Source: an uncultured Selenomonas sp. (lineage in GTDB: Bacteria > Bacillota > Negativicutes > Selenomonadales > Selenomonadaceae). Taken from it: a stretch of DNA of 64,000 nt. The stretch is taken from the NCBI GenBank assembly GCA_905372355.1, contig CAJPOT010000001.1:124001-188000 (forward strand), in the 5' to 3' direction. This document shows positions 28,308 to 36,487 of this stretch, in pieces. The stretch's first letter is position 1. The number at the start of each line of letters is the position of its first letter. Below the pieces are notes generated by a model. It was given only the letters and a program-made list of their open reading frames with translations, ran no database searches and had not been told where the DNA came from. Made by a program: the position numbers and the translations under genes.

Positions 28308-29924
28308 TTGGGAGAGCGGCTGCTGCTGGATTGTACGCTGCGTGACGGCGGCTATGTAAACAATTGGGAGTTTGGCTACGATCAGATTGTAGAAATCTTT
28401 GAGCGTCTCGTAAGTTCGGGCGTGGAGTTCATTGAGGTGGGCTTCCTCGATGAAAAGAGCAGCTTCGACCGCGGGCGTACGGTCTTGCCCGACACGGCTT
28501 CCGTCAGCCGCATGTTCGAAGGAGTTTCCAAGGGGAACTCGCTCGTTCTCGGCATGATCGACTACGGCGCCTGCAGTATTGAGCGTTTGGAGCCATGCGA
28601 AGAGACGTTCCTCGACGGCATCCGCGTGATCTTCAAGGAATCTAAGATGGAAGCTGCCTTGAAGTTCTGCGCTGAGGTCAAGAAGCTCGGCTACAAGGTC
28701 TTTGCACAGATGGTTTCCGTCACGACGTATACGGATGAGAAGCTCGCCGAGTATGCGAAGCTTGTCAACGAGGTCATGCCCTATGCGACGTCGATGGTCG
28801 ACACCTACGGACTGCTCGACGAGGAGCATTTGTGCCATATATACGGCATTCTGGACGCGAATCTCGACCCGCAGATTCGTGTCGGTTACCACGCGCACAA
28901 CAATTTCCAACTCGGCTATGCGAATGCGAAACACTTTCTCTCGCTCGATTCGAAGCGCGGTCTCTTGGCGGACGGAACGCTCTATGGCATGGGAAAGAGC
29001 GCGGGCAATGCGCCGCTGGAACTTCTGCTGATGTTCCGCAACGACAAGCAGGGGGCAGGCTACCATGTGACGCAGGCGCTTGAAGCCATCGACAACGTCA
29101 TCATGGAGATCTATCAGAGGCAGTATTGGGGCTACAATCTCTTCTACTACATCGCGTCCTCGATGCACTGTCATCCGAACTATGTGAGTCGTCTCATGAA
29201 CAAGCGCACGCTGTCGGTCAAGCAGATCCGCGACATTTTGAAAACCCTTGAGCCAGCGAAGAGCCTGCTCTACGACGAGGCGTACATCGAAAGGCTCTAT
29301 CGCGAGTATCAGAGCATTGAGTGCGACGATCAGGAGACTCTTCGCATCCTGAAAGAGAAGCTAGGGCGGCGTCCGCTGTTGCTCCTTGGTCCTGCGCGCA
29401 GCATGATGAAGGAACGTGTGAAGGTGAAGCGGTTTATCGAGGAGAAAAAGCCGCGCGTCATCGCCGTGAACTACGCGCCGCCGACCATCGAGGTCGATGC
29501 CATCTTCATGGCGAAATCGAAGCGCTACATGCAGCTTTTTAGCGATCTGCAGCACAACGTCAATCGAGCGAAGCCGATCGTCGCGACATCGAACATGACG
29601 AAGTCGGAGGGATCTTTCCCCTATGTGCTCAACTACGGTTCGCTCATTGACAGGGATGCTGAAATCATCGATAATGCTCTCGTCATGATCTTGAAGGCGG
29701 TTCTTCGCATGGGCGTTCCTGCGGTGACGCTCGCAGGATTCGACGGCTACTCGAAGCGCAGCCGCAATTACTTCGACGAGAACAAGGAGTACCGCGTCGA
29801 CGGCAGCCGCGCCGAATATCTGAACAAGTACATCGGCGGCTTCCTGCGCAGCATCAGCGACAAGATTGAGCTGGAATTCCTCACGAAGACGCGCTACGAA
29901 TGGCAGGGAAAGGACGGCGAGTGA
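28308..29924 (+). CDS. Aldolase-type TIM-barrel enzyme (HMGL-like, DmpG/homocitrate-synthase fold)
   Basis: 538 residues from TTG 28308, with GGGAGG six bases upstream; ATG 28293 is an alternative start. LLLDCTLRDGGY is the HMGL-like metal-site signature, and GYHAHNNFQLGYANA carries the HxH metal ligands. GTLYGMGKSAGNAPLELLL also fits pyruvate-type aldolases. After about residue 330 there is a second domain (about 200 residues) with LLLLGPARSMMKERVKVK and VIAVNYAPP, seen in polysaccharide-linked members. It likely forms or breaks a C-C bond using a 2-oxo acid. It leads a seven-gene coupled operon and overlaps the SDR start. Confidence 0.82.
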   Translation: MGERLLLDCTLRDGGYVNNWEFGYDQIVEIFERLVSSGVEFIEVGFLDEKSSFDRGRTVLPDTASVSRMFEGVSKGNSLVLGMIDYGACSIERLEPCEETFLDGIRVIFKESKMEAALKFCAEVKKLGYKVFAQMVSVTTYTDEKLAEYAKLVNEVMPYATSMVDTYGLLDEEHLCHIYGILDANLDPQIRVGYHAHNNFQLGYANAKHFLSLDSKRGLLADGTLYGMGKSAGNAPLELLLMFRNDKQGAGYHVTQALEAIDNVIMEIYQRQYWGYNLFYYIASSMHCHPNYVSRLMNKRTLSVKQIRDILKTLEPAKSLLYDEAYIERLYREYQSIECDDQETLRILKEKLGRRPLLLLGPARSMMKERVKVKRFIEEKKPRVIAVNYAPPTIEVDAIFMAKSKRYMQLFSDLQHNVNRAKPIVATSNMTKSEGSFPYVLNYGSLIDRDAEIIDNALVMILKAVLRMGVPAVTLAGFDGYSKRSRNYFDENKEYRVDGSRAEYLNKYIGGFLRSISDKIELEFLTKTRYEWQGKDGE

Positions 29925-30664
29925 TGGGGCGGCTCGCGGGAAAGACCGCGCTCATCACGGGCGCGACCTCGGGCATCGGCCATGCGTCGGCGCGGCTCTT
30001 TGCCTCTGAGGGAGCGCACGTCGTCGCCGTGGGAAGAGATGCGGAGCGCGGCGAGACGCTTGCCGCTGAGATTGAGAAGAAACATGCGGGGCGCGTACGC
30101 TTCGTCCGTGCAGACGTGACGGACGCCGACGATGTGGCGCGGCTTCTTGCTGTTGTGCAGGAAGAGTTCGGACGGCTCGACATCCTCTTCAACAATGCGG
30201 GCATCTTCGTGACGCGGGCGATCGACGAGATCGACGATGTGGCGTGGGAGCGTGTCTTTCGCACGAATACGAAGGCGGCGATGGATATGACGGCAGCATT
30301 TTTGCCGCTCCTGCAAAGGGCAAAGGGTGCGATCCTGAACACGGCTTCGATTGGCGGCCTTCCCTACCATATCGCGGGCAGCAAGACGTACCTCTACGCT
30401 TCGTCGAAGGCGGCGCTGATCCAGTTCACGAAGCTCTGTGCGCTGAACTTCGCGCCTGACGTGCGCGTGAACTGTCTCGCTCCCGGCATCACGGACACGC
30501 CGATCTATACGAATCGCGACTTCTCGCGCTTTTCGGGCATACCGATGGGGCGCGTCGCCGACGCTCTCGAAGTGGCGCGTGCGGCGCTCTTCCTCGTCTC
30601 GGATGAGGCTTCTTACATCACAGGCGCGGTGCTGCCCGTGGACGGCGGTGCGTCGCTGAAGTAG
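29924..30664 (+). CDS. Short-chain dehydrogenase/reductase
   Basis: 246 residues, classical SDR. The cofactor motif TGATSGIG is at about residues 12-19, NNAG follows near 87, the catalytic Ser is in NTASIGG and the YxxxK pair in YASSKAAL; the C-terminus is GAVLPVDGGASL. It starts at ATG 29924 inside the aldolase stop (TGATG). It should oxidise or reduce a hydroxyl/keto group on the operon's intermediate with NAD(P)H. Confidence 0.93.
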   Translation: MGRLAGKTALITGATSGIGHASARLFASEGAHVVAVGRDAERGETLAAEIEKKHAGRVRFVRADVTDADDVARLLAVVQEEFGRLDILFNNAGIFVTRAIDEIDDVAWERVFRTNTKAAMDMTAAFLPLLQRAKGAILNTASIGGLPYHIAGSKTYLYASSKAALIQFTKLCALNFAPDVRVNCLAPGITDTPIYTNRDFSRFSGIPMGRVADALEVARAALFLVSDEASYITGAVLPVDGGASLK

Positions 30665-30676
30665 CGGAGGTGCTTC

Positions 30677-32491
30677 ATGAAGGTCAAAGTATCAGACTAT
30701 ATCGCGGATTTTCTTGTCAAAAAAGGCATCACGCACGTATTCACCGTCGTTGGCGGCGGCGCTATGCACCTCAACGATTCTCTCGGGCACCACGAGAAGA
30801 TTACGTCGATATACTGCCATCATGAGCAGGCGGCGGCAATGGCGGCGGAAGCCTATGCGCGTGTCCATGGGCGCATGGCGGCGCTCTGTGTGACGAGCGG
30901 GCCGGGTGCGATCAATGCCCTGAACGGCGTTGCGGGCGCTTATCAGGATTCGATTCCGCTGCTCGTGCTCTCGGGGCAGATGAAATCCTCTCTGACGGTG
31001 CGGGCGAGCGGTCTGCCGCTTCGCACGCTAGGCGGACAGGAGTTCGACATCGTGTCAGCACTTGATAATATGACGAAGTACGCGGAGATGATCACCGAGC
31101 CGCAGAAGATTCCCTTCGCGCTCGGAAAAGCGTATCACTTGGCGAAGAGCGGCCGTCCCGGCCCTTCTTGGCTCGATTTGCCGCTCGACATACAGGGGAG
31201 CTTCATTGACGACGATCTGCCGGGATTCAAGACTCATGCGCAGGAGGAATATGCAGACGTCGAGAAGGCCGCGCATCATGTGCTGGAAAAGCTTAGAAGC
31301 GCCGAACGTCCCGTGCTCTACGCGGGCAACGGCATCCGCCTCGCGGGTGCGGCGCCGCTCGTCGAGGAACTGGCGCAGCGCCTGTCAATGCCTGTCGTCA
31401 CATGCTGGGATAGCATCGACCTCATCGCGACCGAGCATCCGTACTACTGCGGCAGGGGCGGTACGATGGGCGACCGCGCGGGCAACTTCGCTGTGCAGAA
31501 CAGCGACCTTCTGCTCTCGATCGGCAGCCGCTTGAGCATCTACCAGGTCGGCTACGACGTGCGTCTTTGGGCGCGTGCGGCATATACGATCGTCAACGAC
31601 ATCGACCCCGCAGAGCTCCAAAAGCCGACGATCCGCGTCGACTATCCCGTGTGTGCCGATGCGGCGGACTTCATGCGTGCACTTCTCTCAGCGGCGAAGG
31701 AGGACGAGCCGAAGGAAAACGGGGCATGGCTCGCGCAGTGCCGCAGGTGGAAGAGCGAGTACCCCGTCGTGCGGCCCGAGCAGAAGGAAGCGGCGGGCAA
31801 GACGAACGTCTATGCTTTCATGGATGCTTTGAGTCGCGCGCTGCCCGAGGGCAGCATCACGGTCGTCACCAACGGATCTGCGAGCGTCGTCGGCAGCCAG
31901 TCGTACTTCATCAAGGAGGGCAGCCGCTTCCTCATGAACTGCGGCATCTCGTCGATGGGCTACGGCCTGCCCGCTGCCGTCGGCGCAGCCGTCGCGAGCG
32001 GCGAGAGCGTCGTCTGCCTTGAGGGCGACGGCAGCATCATGATGAACCTGCAGGAATTGCAGACCGTCGTCACGAACCGGCTGCCTGTCAAACTCTTCGT
32101 CATCAACAACAACGGCTATCATCAGATTCGTCAGACGCAGAAGAACGTCTTCGGCAATGCGCTCGTCGGCGTCGGCCCCGAGAGCGGCGATCTCGGCTTT
32201 CCGTCGTTTGAGCGAATCGCGCAGGCGTTCGAGATGCCCTACATCAAGATTTCTTCCAACGCGGAGCTGCACGAAAAGATCGCGCAGGCGCTCAGAGAAC
32301 CGGGCTATGTGCTCACGGAAGTATTCGTGACGGAAGAGCAGAAGTTCGAGCCGAAGTCCGCGACGAAGCGGCTGCCCGACGGGCGGCTCACGAGTCCCCC
32401 GCTGGAAGATCTCGCGCCGTTTTTGCCGCGCGAGGAGCTGGCACGCAATATGTACATCCCGCTCATCGAGCCGGACGGAGGAAAAGCATGA
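30677..32491 (+). CDS. Thiamine pyrophosphate-dependent enzyme (acetolactate-synthase-like)
   Basis: 604 residues with the three-domain layout of acetohydroxyacid-synthase relatives. The catalytic glutamate is E51 in YCHHEQAAAMAAEAY. The TPP motif GDG starts near residue 450, followed by the INNNGYHQIR end. It probably performs a carboligation or decarboxylation on a 2-oxo acid or aldehyde. Acetolactate-synthase relatives such as YerE attach two-carbon branches to deoxysugars, so a similar role is possible here; that is inference. A good GGAGGTG site precedes the ATG. It ends in an ATGA overlap with the VOC gene. A biosynthetic IlvB is less likely, as no small subunit is present. Confidence 0.85.
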   Translation: MKVKVSDYIADFLVKKGITHVFTVVGGGAMHLNDSLGHHEKITSIYCHHEQAAAMAAEAYARVHGRMAALCVTSGPGAINALNGVAGAYQDSIPLLVLSGQMKSSLTVRASGLPLRTLGGQEFDIVSALDNMTKYAEMITEPQKIPFALGKAYHLAKSGRPGPSWLDLPLDIQGSFIDDDLPGFKTHAQEEYADVEKAAHHVLEKLRSAERPVLYAGNGIRLAGAAPLVEELAQRLSMPVVTCWDSIDLIATEHPYYCGRGGTMGDRAGNFAVQNSDLLLSIGSRLSIYQVGYDVRLWARAAYTIVNDIDPAELQKPTIRVDYPVCADAADFMRALLSAAKEDEPKENGAWLAQCRRWKSEYPVVRPEQKEAAGKTNVYAFMDALSRALPEGSITVVTNGSASVVGSQSYFIKEGSRFLMNCGISSMGYGLPAAVGAAVASGESVVCLEGDGSIMMNLQELQTVVTNRLPVKLFVINNNGYHQIRQTQKNVFGNALVGVGPESGDLGFPSFERIAQAFEMPYIKISSNAELHEKIAQALREPGYVLTEVFVTEEQKFEPKSATKRLPDGRLTSPPLEDLAPFLPREELARNMYIPLIEPDGGKA

Positions 32492-32964
32492 TCAACCTGC
32501 GCCATACAGGCATCTACGTCAGGGACTTGGCGCGCATGGCGTCGTTTTACCGCGAGGTCTTCTACATGCACGCGATATGCGAAAACGTCGAGCAGGGGGA
32601 CGCGCTGCTTGCCGACCTCTTCCAGGCGGCGGGTGCGAAGGTTCGGATCACGAAGCTCATCACGGAGCAGGGAAAGGCGAGCGGCGTCGGCGATATGCTG
32701 GAGCTTCTGGAAGTCATCGTCCCCGAAGGGCGGGAAAAGAAGACGAACTTGCCGATCGAGGCGGGGCTGCACATCGCCTTCGGCGTGCGCGATATGGAAG
32801 CGACTCGCATGGCGATTGCCGCGCATGGCGGCGCATGCGCGACGCGCGTGCACGATATGGGAAACGGTAACCTTTGCTGCTTCTGCCGCGATCCCGAGGG
32901 GAATTGGCTGGAGCTGATCGCGCGGCGAGATGCGCAGGAGGAAGGCTTGAGTCCCAGCAGATGA
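32488..32964 (+). CDS. VOC (glyoxalase/bleomycin resistance) family protein
   Basis: 158 residues, two beta-alpha-beta-beta-beta motifs. Candidate metal ligands are His in LRHTGIYVRD, Glu in ELLEVI, His in LHIAFGVRD and Glu in NWLELIAR, in the usual spacing. Members are glyoxalases, epimerases or dioxygenases, so it may be an epimerase acting on an intermediate. It overlaps the TPP gene stop by four bases. The substrate is unknown. Confidence 0.85.
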   Translation: MINLRHTGIYVRDLARMASFYREVFYMHAICENVEQGDALLADLFQAAGAKVRITKLITEQGKASGVGDMLELLEVIVPEGREKKTNLPIEAGLHIAFGVRDMEATRMAIAAHGGACATRVHDMGNGNLCCFCRDPEGNWLELIARRDAQEEGLSPSR

Positions 32965-33007
32965 GGGGGATTCGTCTGCAGCGAGACATGGGAAAGGAGA
33001 AGGCGGC

Positions 33008-34081
33008 ATGAAGATCAAGTCGGCGTTCAAGGAATACCGCGTGGATTTTTGCAGGGATTTGTCCCTGCTGCAGGATTTGGCGGCGGCGAAGGACACGTTT
33101 TTTGTGCTCGACCGTACGGTTTACGAGATTTATAAAGACCGCCTGCCAGATTTGCCGAAGGAGCGATTCTTCCTGCTTGAAGCTGTCGAGGAGAAGAAGG
33201 ATATGGCGGCAATGCTCGCAATCTGTGAGCGCATGACGGAGATGAGCGCTAAGCGCAATTCGCATCTCGTGTCCTTGGGCGGCGGCATCACGCAGGACGT
33301 CACGGGTTTTGTCGCCACGGCGCTCTATCGCGGCATTCGCTGGACGTTCTTCCCGACGACGCTCCTCGCTGCCTGCGACAGCTGCATCGGCGGCAAGTCG
33401 TCACTGAACTACAAGGGCTTCAAGAACCTTCTCGGCTCCTTCTATCCGCCCGACGAGATCTTCATCTATCCCGAGTTTTTCCGGAGTCTCAGCCCGCGGG
33501 ACTACTGCAGCGGCTTGGGCGAGGTCGTGAAGTTCAACGTCATCGCGGGCGCGGCGGGCATCGACGGCATGGAGCGTGATATGGAGGCGATTCTGGCGCA
33601 CGATTACGAGAAGCTGCTGCAGTATGTGAGGACGTCGCTCGACTTCAAGCGCGGCTTCATCGAGGAGGACGAGTTTGATCGCGGCAAGAGGGTTCTGCTC
33701 AATTACGCGCACACCTTCGGACACGCCTTCGAGAGTGTCAGCTCCTATGAGATTCCGCACGGATCTGCCGTTGCGCTCGGTATGATTACGGCGAATGCGG
33801 TATCGGTCAAGCGCGGCTTCATCGAAGAAGCGTATGCGGCGCGCATCGCGGCGCTCTGTATGAAGATCCTCGCGCACATTCCCTGGCGCGAGGAGTGGTT
33901 CGCGCCTGCAGACATCATCGCCGCCATTCACAAGGATAAGAAGCAGACGAGCGAGAGAATCACGGCAGTGCTTTTGAACAAAGCGCATGAGCTTAGTGTC
34001 TATCGCGATGTTGAGGAAGAAGAAATCCGGCAGGCGCTTGCGTGTCTGCTGCAATATTGGAGGAATCATCGTGGAAAATGA
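33008..34081 (+). CDS. 3-Dehydroquinate-synthase-like sugar phosphate cyclase
   Basis: 357 residues of the AroB fold. NAD-site motif SLGGGITQDVTGFVA, PTTLLAACDSCIGGKSSLN, and metal ligands Glu in GLGEVVKFN, His in NYAHTFGHAFE and His in PHGSAVALGM are all present. Relatives include AroB itself and 2-deoxy-scyllo-inosose and epi-valiolone synthases, which close a sugar phosphate into a carbocycle. The context (glycan operon, no other shikimate genes) and divergence from AroB argue for a special cyclase. A housekeeping AroB cannot be excluded. Confidence 0.85.
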   Translation: MKIKSAFKEYRVDFCRDLSLLQDLAAAKDTFFVLDRTVYEIYKDRLPDLPKERFFLLEAVEEKKDMAAMLAICERMTEMSAKRNSHLVSLGGGITQDVTGFVATALYRGIRWTFFPTTLLAACDSCIGGKSSLNYKGFKNLLGSFYPPDEIFIYPEFFRSLSPRDYCSGLGEVVKFNVIAGAAGIDGMERDMEAILAHDYEKLLQYVRTSLDFKRGFIEEDEFDRGKRVLLNYAHTFGHAFESVSSYEIPHGSAVALGMITANAVSVKRGFIEEAYAARIAALCMKILAHIPWREEWFAPADIIAAIHKDKKQTSERITAVLLNKAHELSVYRDVEEEEIRQALACLLQYWRNHRGK

Positions 34082-35156
34082 AGTTGTGCCTTTTTCCGAG
34101 GCGTATCAGAAGAATCGCCTGACACTGCGCGAGGTCGTGCCGCTCGCGGTACCTCTGTGCGTGTGCATCGAGCCGACGAACATCTGCAACTTCAAGTGCC
34201 TGATGTGTTGGCAGAGCACACAGGAATATACGAAGCACGGCGGTCCCTTCGGCAATATGACAGATGAGCTTTTTGACAAGCTCCTGCAGGATATGAAGGA
34301 CTTCTGCCGCCATCAAGGGAAGAAGATCAAGCTCATCAAGCTCTACTCGACGGGTGAGCCGCTTCTTCACAAGGGTGTCTGCCGCATGGTGAAGAAGATC
34401 AAGGAAGCCGATGTCTGTCACGAGATGGAGATCACGACGAATGCGTCTCTTCTGACGAAGGAAGTGGCGGAGGAACTCGTCGATCTCGGACTCGACTACC
34501 TGCGCGCTTCCATCTACTCCGTGCGCACGGATGGGCAGGCGCGCATCACGCAGTCGCGCGTCACGCCGCACGAGATTCGCGAGAACATCGCCTACTTGAA
34601 GAAGTACCGCGACGAGAAGGGAGCGAAGAAGCCCTTCATCTGTGCGAAGATCATGGACACGCACGGCGAGGAAAACGACGAGTTTTATCGCATGTACGAG
34701 GATGTGTCCGACGAGCAGCTGATTGACACACCGTGGATTTTGCCGAAGCTTGAGGAAAATGCCCTCGACCGACTCTACGGCAGCGAGGAAAAGGGCGAGG
34801 AAGCGCAGGCGGCGTACTTGGAGCAGGCGCTTTACAAGGAGCGCAAGGTCTGCCGCTATCCATTCACGCACATGACGGTGCGCAGCAACGGTGACGTCGT
34901 CGTCTGCTGTACGGACTGGTCGCGCGACACCTTGGTCGGCAGCATCTGTGACAATACGCTGGAAGAGATCTGGAACTCGAAGAAGCTCTACGATTTTCGC
35001 TGTATGCAGCTGAAGACGAAGGGGGCGCACCATGCGCTCTGCGCAACGTGCGAAATTCCGCTGAAGGATACGAGCGAGGACAATCTCGACGATTTCCCTG
35101 TGGAGAAGCTCCATTATTGGAGGGAAGGCGATGGAAAGAAGAACGTTTCTAAATAG
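34071..35156 (+). CDS. Radical SAM enzyme with SPASM-like C-terminus
   Basis: 361 residues from GTG 34071, with GGAGGA upstream; it overlaps the cyclase gene by 11 bases. CxxxCxxC is at residues 39/43/46 (CNFKCLMC). KLYSTGEPLLH and EITTNASLL fit the radical SAM core. The C-terminal part has CRYPFTHMTVRSNGDVVVCC, GSICDNTLEEIW and CATC, a SPASM/twitch-type auxiliary cluster site. It probably carries out a radical dehydration, epimerisation or oxidation of a sugar-like substrate. Peptide modification is an alternative, but no precursor peptide lies beside it. Confidence 0.86.
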   Translation: MENEVVPFSEAYQKNRLTLREVVPLAVPLCVCIEPTNICNFKCLMCWQSTQEYTKHGGPFGNMTDELFDKLLQDMKDFCRHQGKKIKLIKLYSTGEPLLHKGVCRMVKKIKEADVCHEMEITTNASLLTKEVAEELVDLGLDYLRASIYSVRTDGQARITQSRVTPHEIRENIAYLKKYRDEKGAKKPFICAKIMDTHGEENDEFYRMYEDVSDEQLIDTPWILPKLEENALDRLYGSEEKGEEAQAAYLEQALYKERKVCRYPFTHMTVRSNGDVVVCCTDWSRDTLVGSICDNTLEEIWNSKKLYDFRCMQLKTKGAHHALCATCEIPLKDTSEDNLDDFPVEKLHYWREGDGKKNVSK

Positions 35157-36243
35157 CCCGGTGCTCAAAGAGGACATGCAGGACATCTACGCGCGTGGAC
35201 TGGATTGGCAAAAGCTCAGGGGCAAGACCGTACTGCTCACGGGTGCGACGGGAATGCTTGCGTCCTACGTCGCGTTCTTCCTCGTCTATCTGAACGAGGA
35301 ACACGCGATGGGGATGCGGCTGCTCTTCCATGTGCGAAGCGAGGAAAAAGCGCGCGCACGCTTCGGCGAATACGCGGATGCGCCATATATCTCGTTCGTG
35401 CAGCAAGATCTCAGAGAACCGTGGCAGATCGAAGGGGCGGTCGACTTCATCATCCACGCTGCAAGCCTCGCGAATCCTGCGTACTACAAGACGATGCCCG
35501 TCGAGGTTGCCGAGCCGAACGTGCTCGGCACATACCATCTGCTGCGCTTGGCAAGGGAGAAGGGGACGCAGTCCTTCCTCTTTTTCAGCAGCGGCGACGT
35601 CTACGGCAAGATGCAAGAGGGCGCGGGTGAGATTCACGAGGCGGATGTCGGTGCGGCAGATCCGCTCGATCTTTTGAGCTGCTACGGCGGCAGCAAGCGC
35701 ATGGGCGAGACGTGGTGCCGGCTCTTCTCCGTCGAGTATGGCGTGAATGCGAAGATCGCACGCATCGCGCACACCTACGCGCCGACGATGGACATCAAGA
35801 GCGATCCGCGCGTCTTCTCCTCCTTCATGAAGTGCGTTGCGGCGGGCACGGACATCGTCATGCACAGCGACGGCAGCGCCTGCCGCCCCTTCTGCTACAT
35901 CGCCGATGCTGTTTCGGCGTTCTTTCTCATCCTCTTCGAGGGCGCGGCGGGTGAGGCGTACAATGTGTCGAACGACAGGGCGTTCTTGAGCATCCGCGAG
36001 CTTGCGGAAATCCTCGTGAAATTGCGCCCCGAACTGGGCTTGAAGGTCATCTTGAAGGAGCGGCCGAAGGGCGCGGCGTATCTGGAAAACAATTTTAACA
36101 AGGCGAACCGTCCCAGTGCCGACAAACTTCGAGAACTCGGCTGGCAATGCCGCTTTGACGCGGCGGCGGGATTCGCACGCGTCTGGCGATACCTGCGCGA
36201 TGTGCAAACATCTTGCCAAGCGAGCGGAAAAAGGGTAGAATAA
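35131..36243 (+). CDS. NAD-dependent epimerase/dehydratase (extended SDR)
   Basis: 370 residues. The Rossmann motif TGATGMLA lies near residues 37-44, the catalytic Ser in FFSSGDVYG, the YxxxK pair in YGGSK and ARIAHTYAP after it. It resembles UDP-glucuronate decarboxylase or CDP/dTDP-sugar dehydratases and should act on a nucleotide sugar. It overlaps the radical SAM gene by 26 bases and ends the operon. A possible dependence on the CDP-glucose made by RfbF at 17.6 kb is inference. Confidence 0.88.
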   Translation: MERRTFLNSPVLKEDMQDIYARGLDWQKLRGKTVLLTGATGMLASYVAFFLVYLNEEHAMGMRLLFHVRSEEKARARFGEYADAPYISFVQQDLREPWQIEGAVDFIIHAASLANPAYYKTMPVEVAEPNVLGTYHLLRLAREKGTQSFLFFSSGDVYGKMQEGAGEIHEADVGAADPLDLLSCYGGSKRMGETWCRLFSVEYGVNAKIARIAHTYAPTMDIKSDPRVFSSFMKCVAAGTDIVMHSDGSACRPFCYIADAVSAFFLILFEGAAGEAYNVSNDRAFLSIRELAEILVKLRPELGLKVILKERPKGAAYLENNFNKANRPSADKLRELGWQCRFDAAAGFARVWRYLRDVQTSCQASGKRVE

Positions 36244-36272
36244 GAGAAAGACGGCAAGAAGGGGGTCATACG

Positions 36273-36422
36273 ATGAAACACATCAAGACGGTCAACAAGC
36301 CGACGATGCAGAAGACGCTGAAGACGGGCGGCTGCGGCGAATGCCAGGCGTCGTGCCAGTCGGCATGCAAGACGTCCTGCACGGTGGGCAATCAGGTCTG
36401 TGAGAGCAGGAAGCAAGCGTGA
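36273..36422 (+). CDS. scfA: SCIFF ranthipeptide precursor
   Basis: 49 residues. The leader KHIKTVNKPTMQKTLKTG is followed by a core with six cysteines at 21, 24, 28, 32, 36 and 43, which is the 'six cysteines in forty-five residues' pattern. The adjacent radical SAM maturase makes thioether links from Cys to other residues in this family. AAGGGGG precedes the ATG. The function of SCIFF peptides remains unsettled; quorum signalling has been proposed in clostridia. A terminator right after the stop may give more peptide mRNA than maturase mRNA. Confidence 0.95.
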   Translation: MKHIKTVNKPTMQKTLKTGGCGECQASCQSACKTSCTVGNQVCESRKQA

Positions 36423-36426
36423 AAAA

Positions 36427-36456
36427 AAGACCTCTTCCGTAAGGAAGAGGTCTTTT
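36427..36456 (+). terminator. Terminator/attenuator between SCIFF peptide and maturase genes
   Basis: AAAGACCTCTTCC (36427-36439), loop GT AA, and GGAAGAGGTCTTT (36442-36454) form a 13-bp perfect stem followed by T-rich sequence. It starts five bases after the peptide stop. Confidence 0.85.
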
Positions 36457-36487
36457 CTTCACGCTTCGCCATATATCTGGAGGAATT

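Noticed and set aside
30677..32491. Acetolactate synthase large subunit for valine/isoleucine synthesis
   Set aside because: No ilvN or other branched-chain genes are near, and the gene is locked by overlaps into a glycan-type operon.
34071..35156. A second RiPP maturase paired with the SCIFF peptide
   Set aside because: It lacks an N-terminal RiPP recognition domain, is coupled to sugar genes on both sides, and the peptide already has its dedicated maturase.
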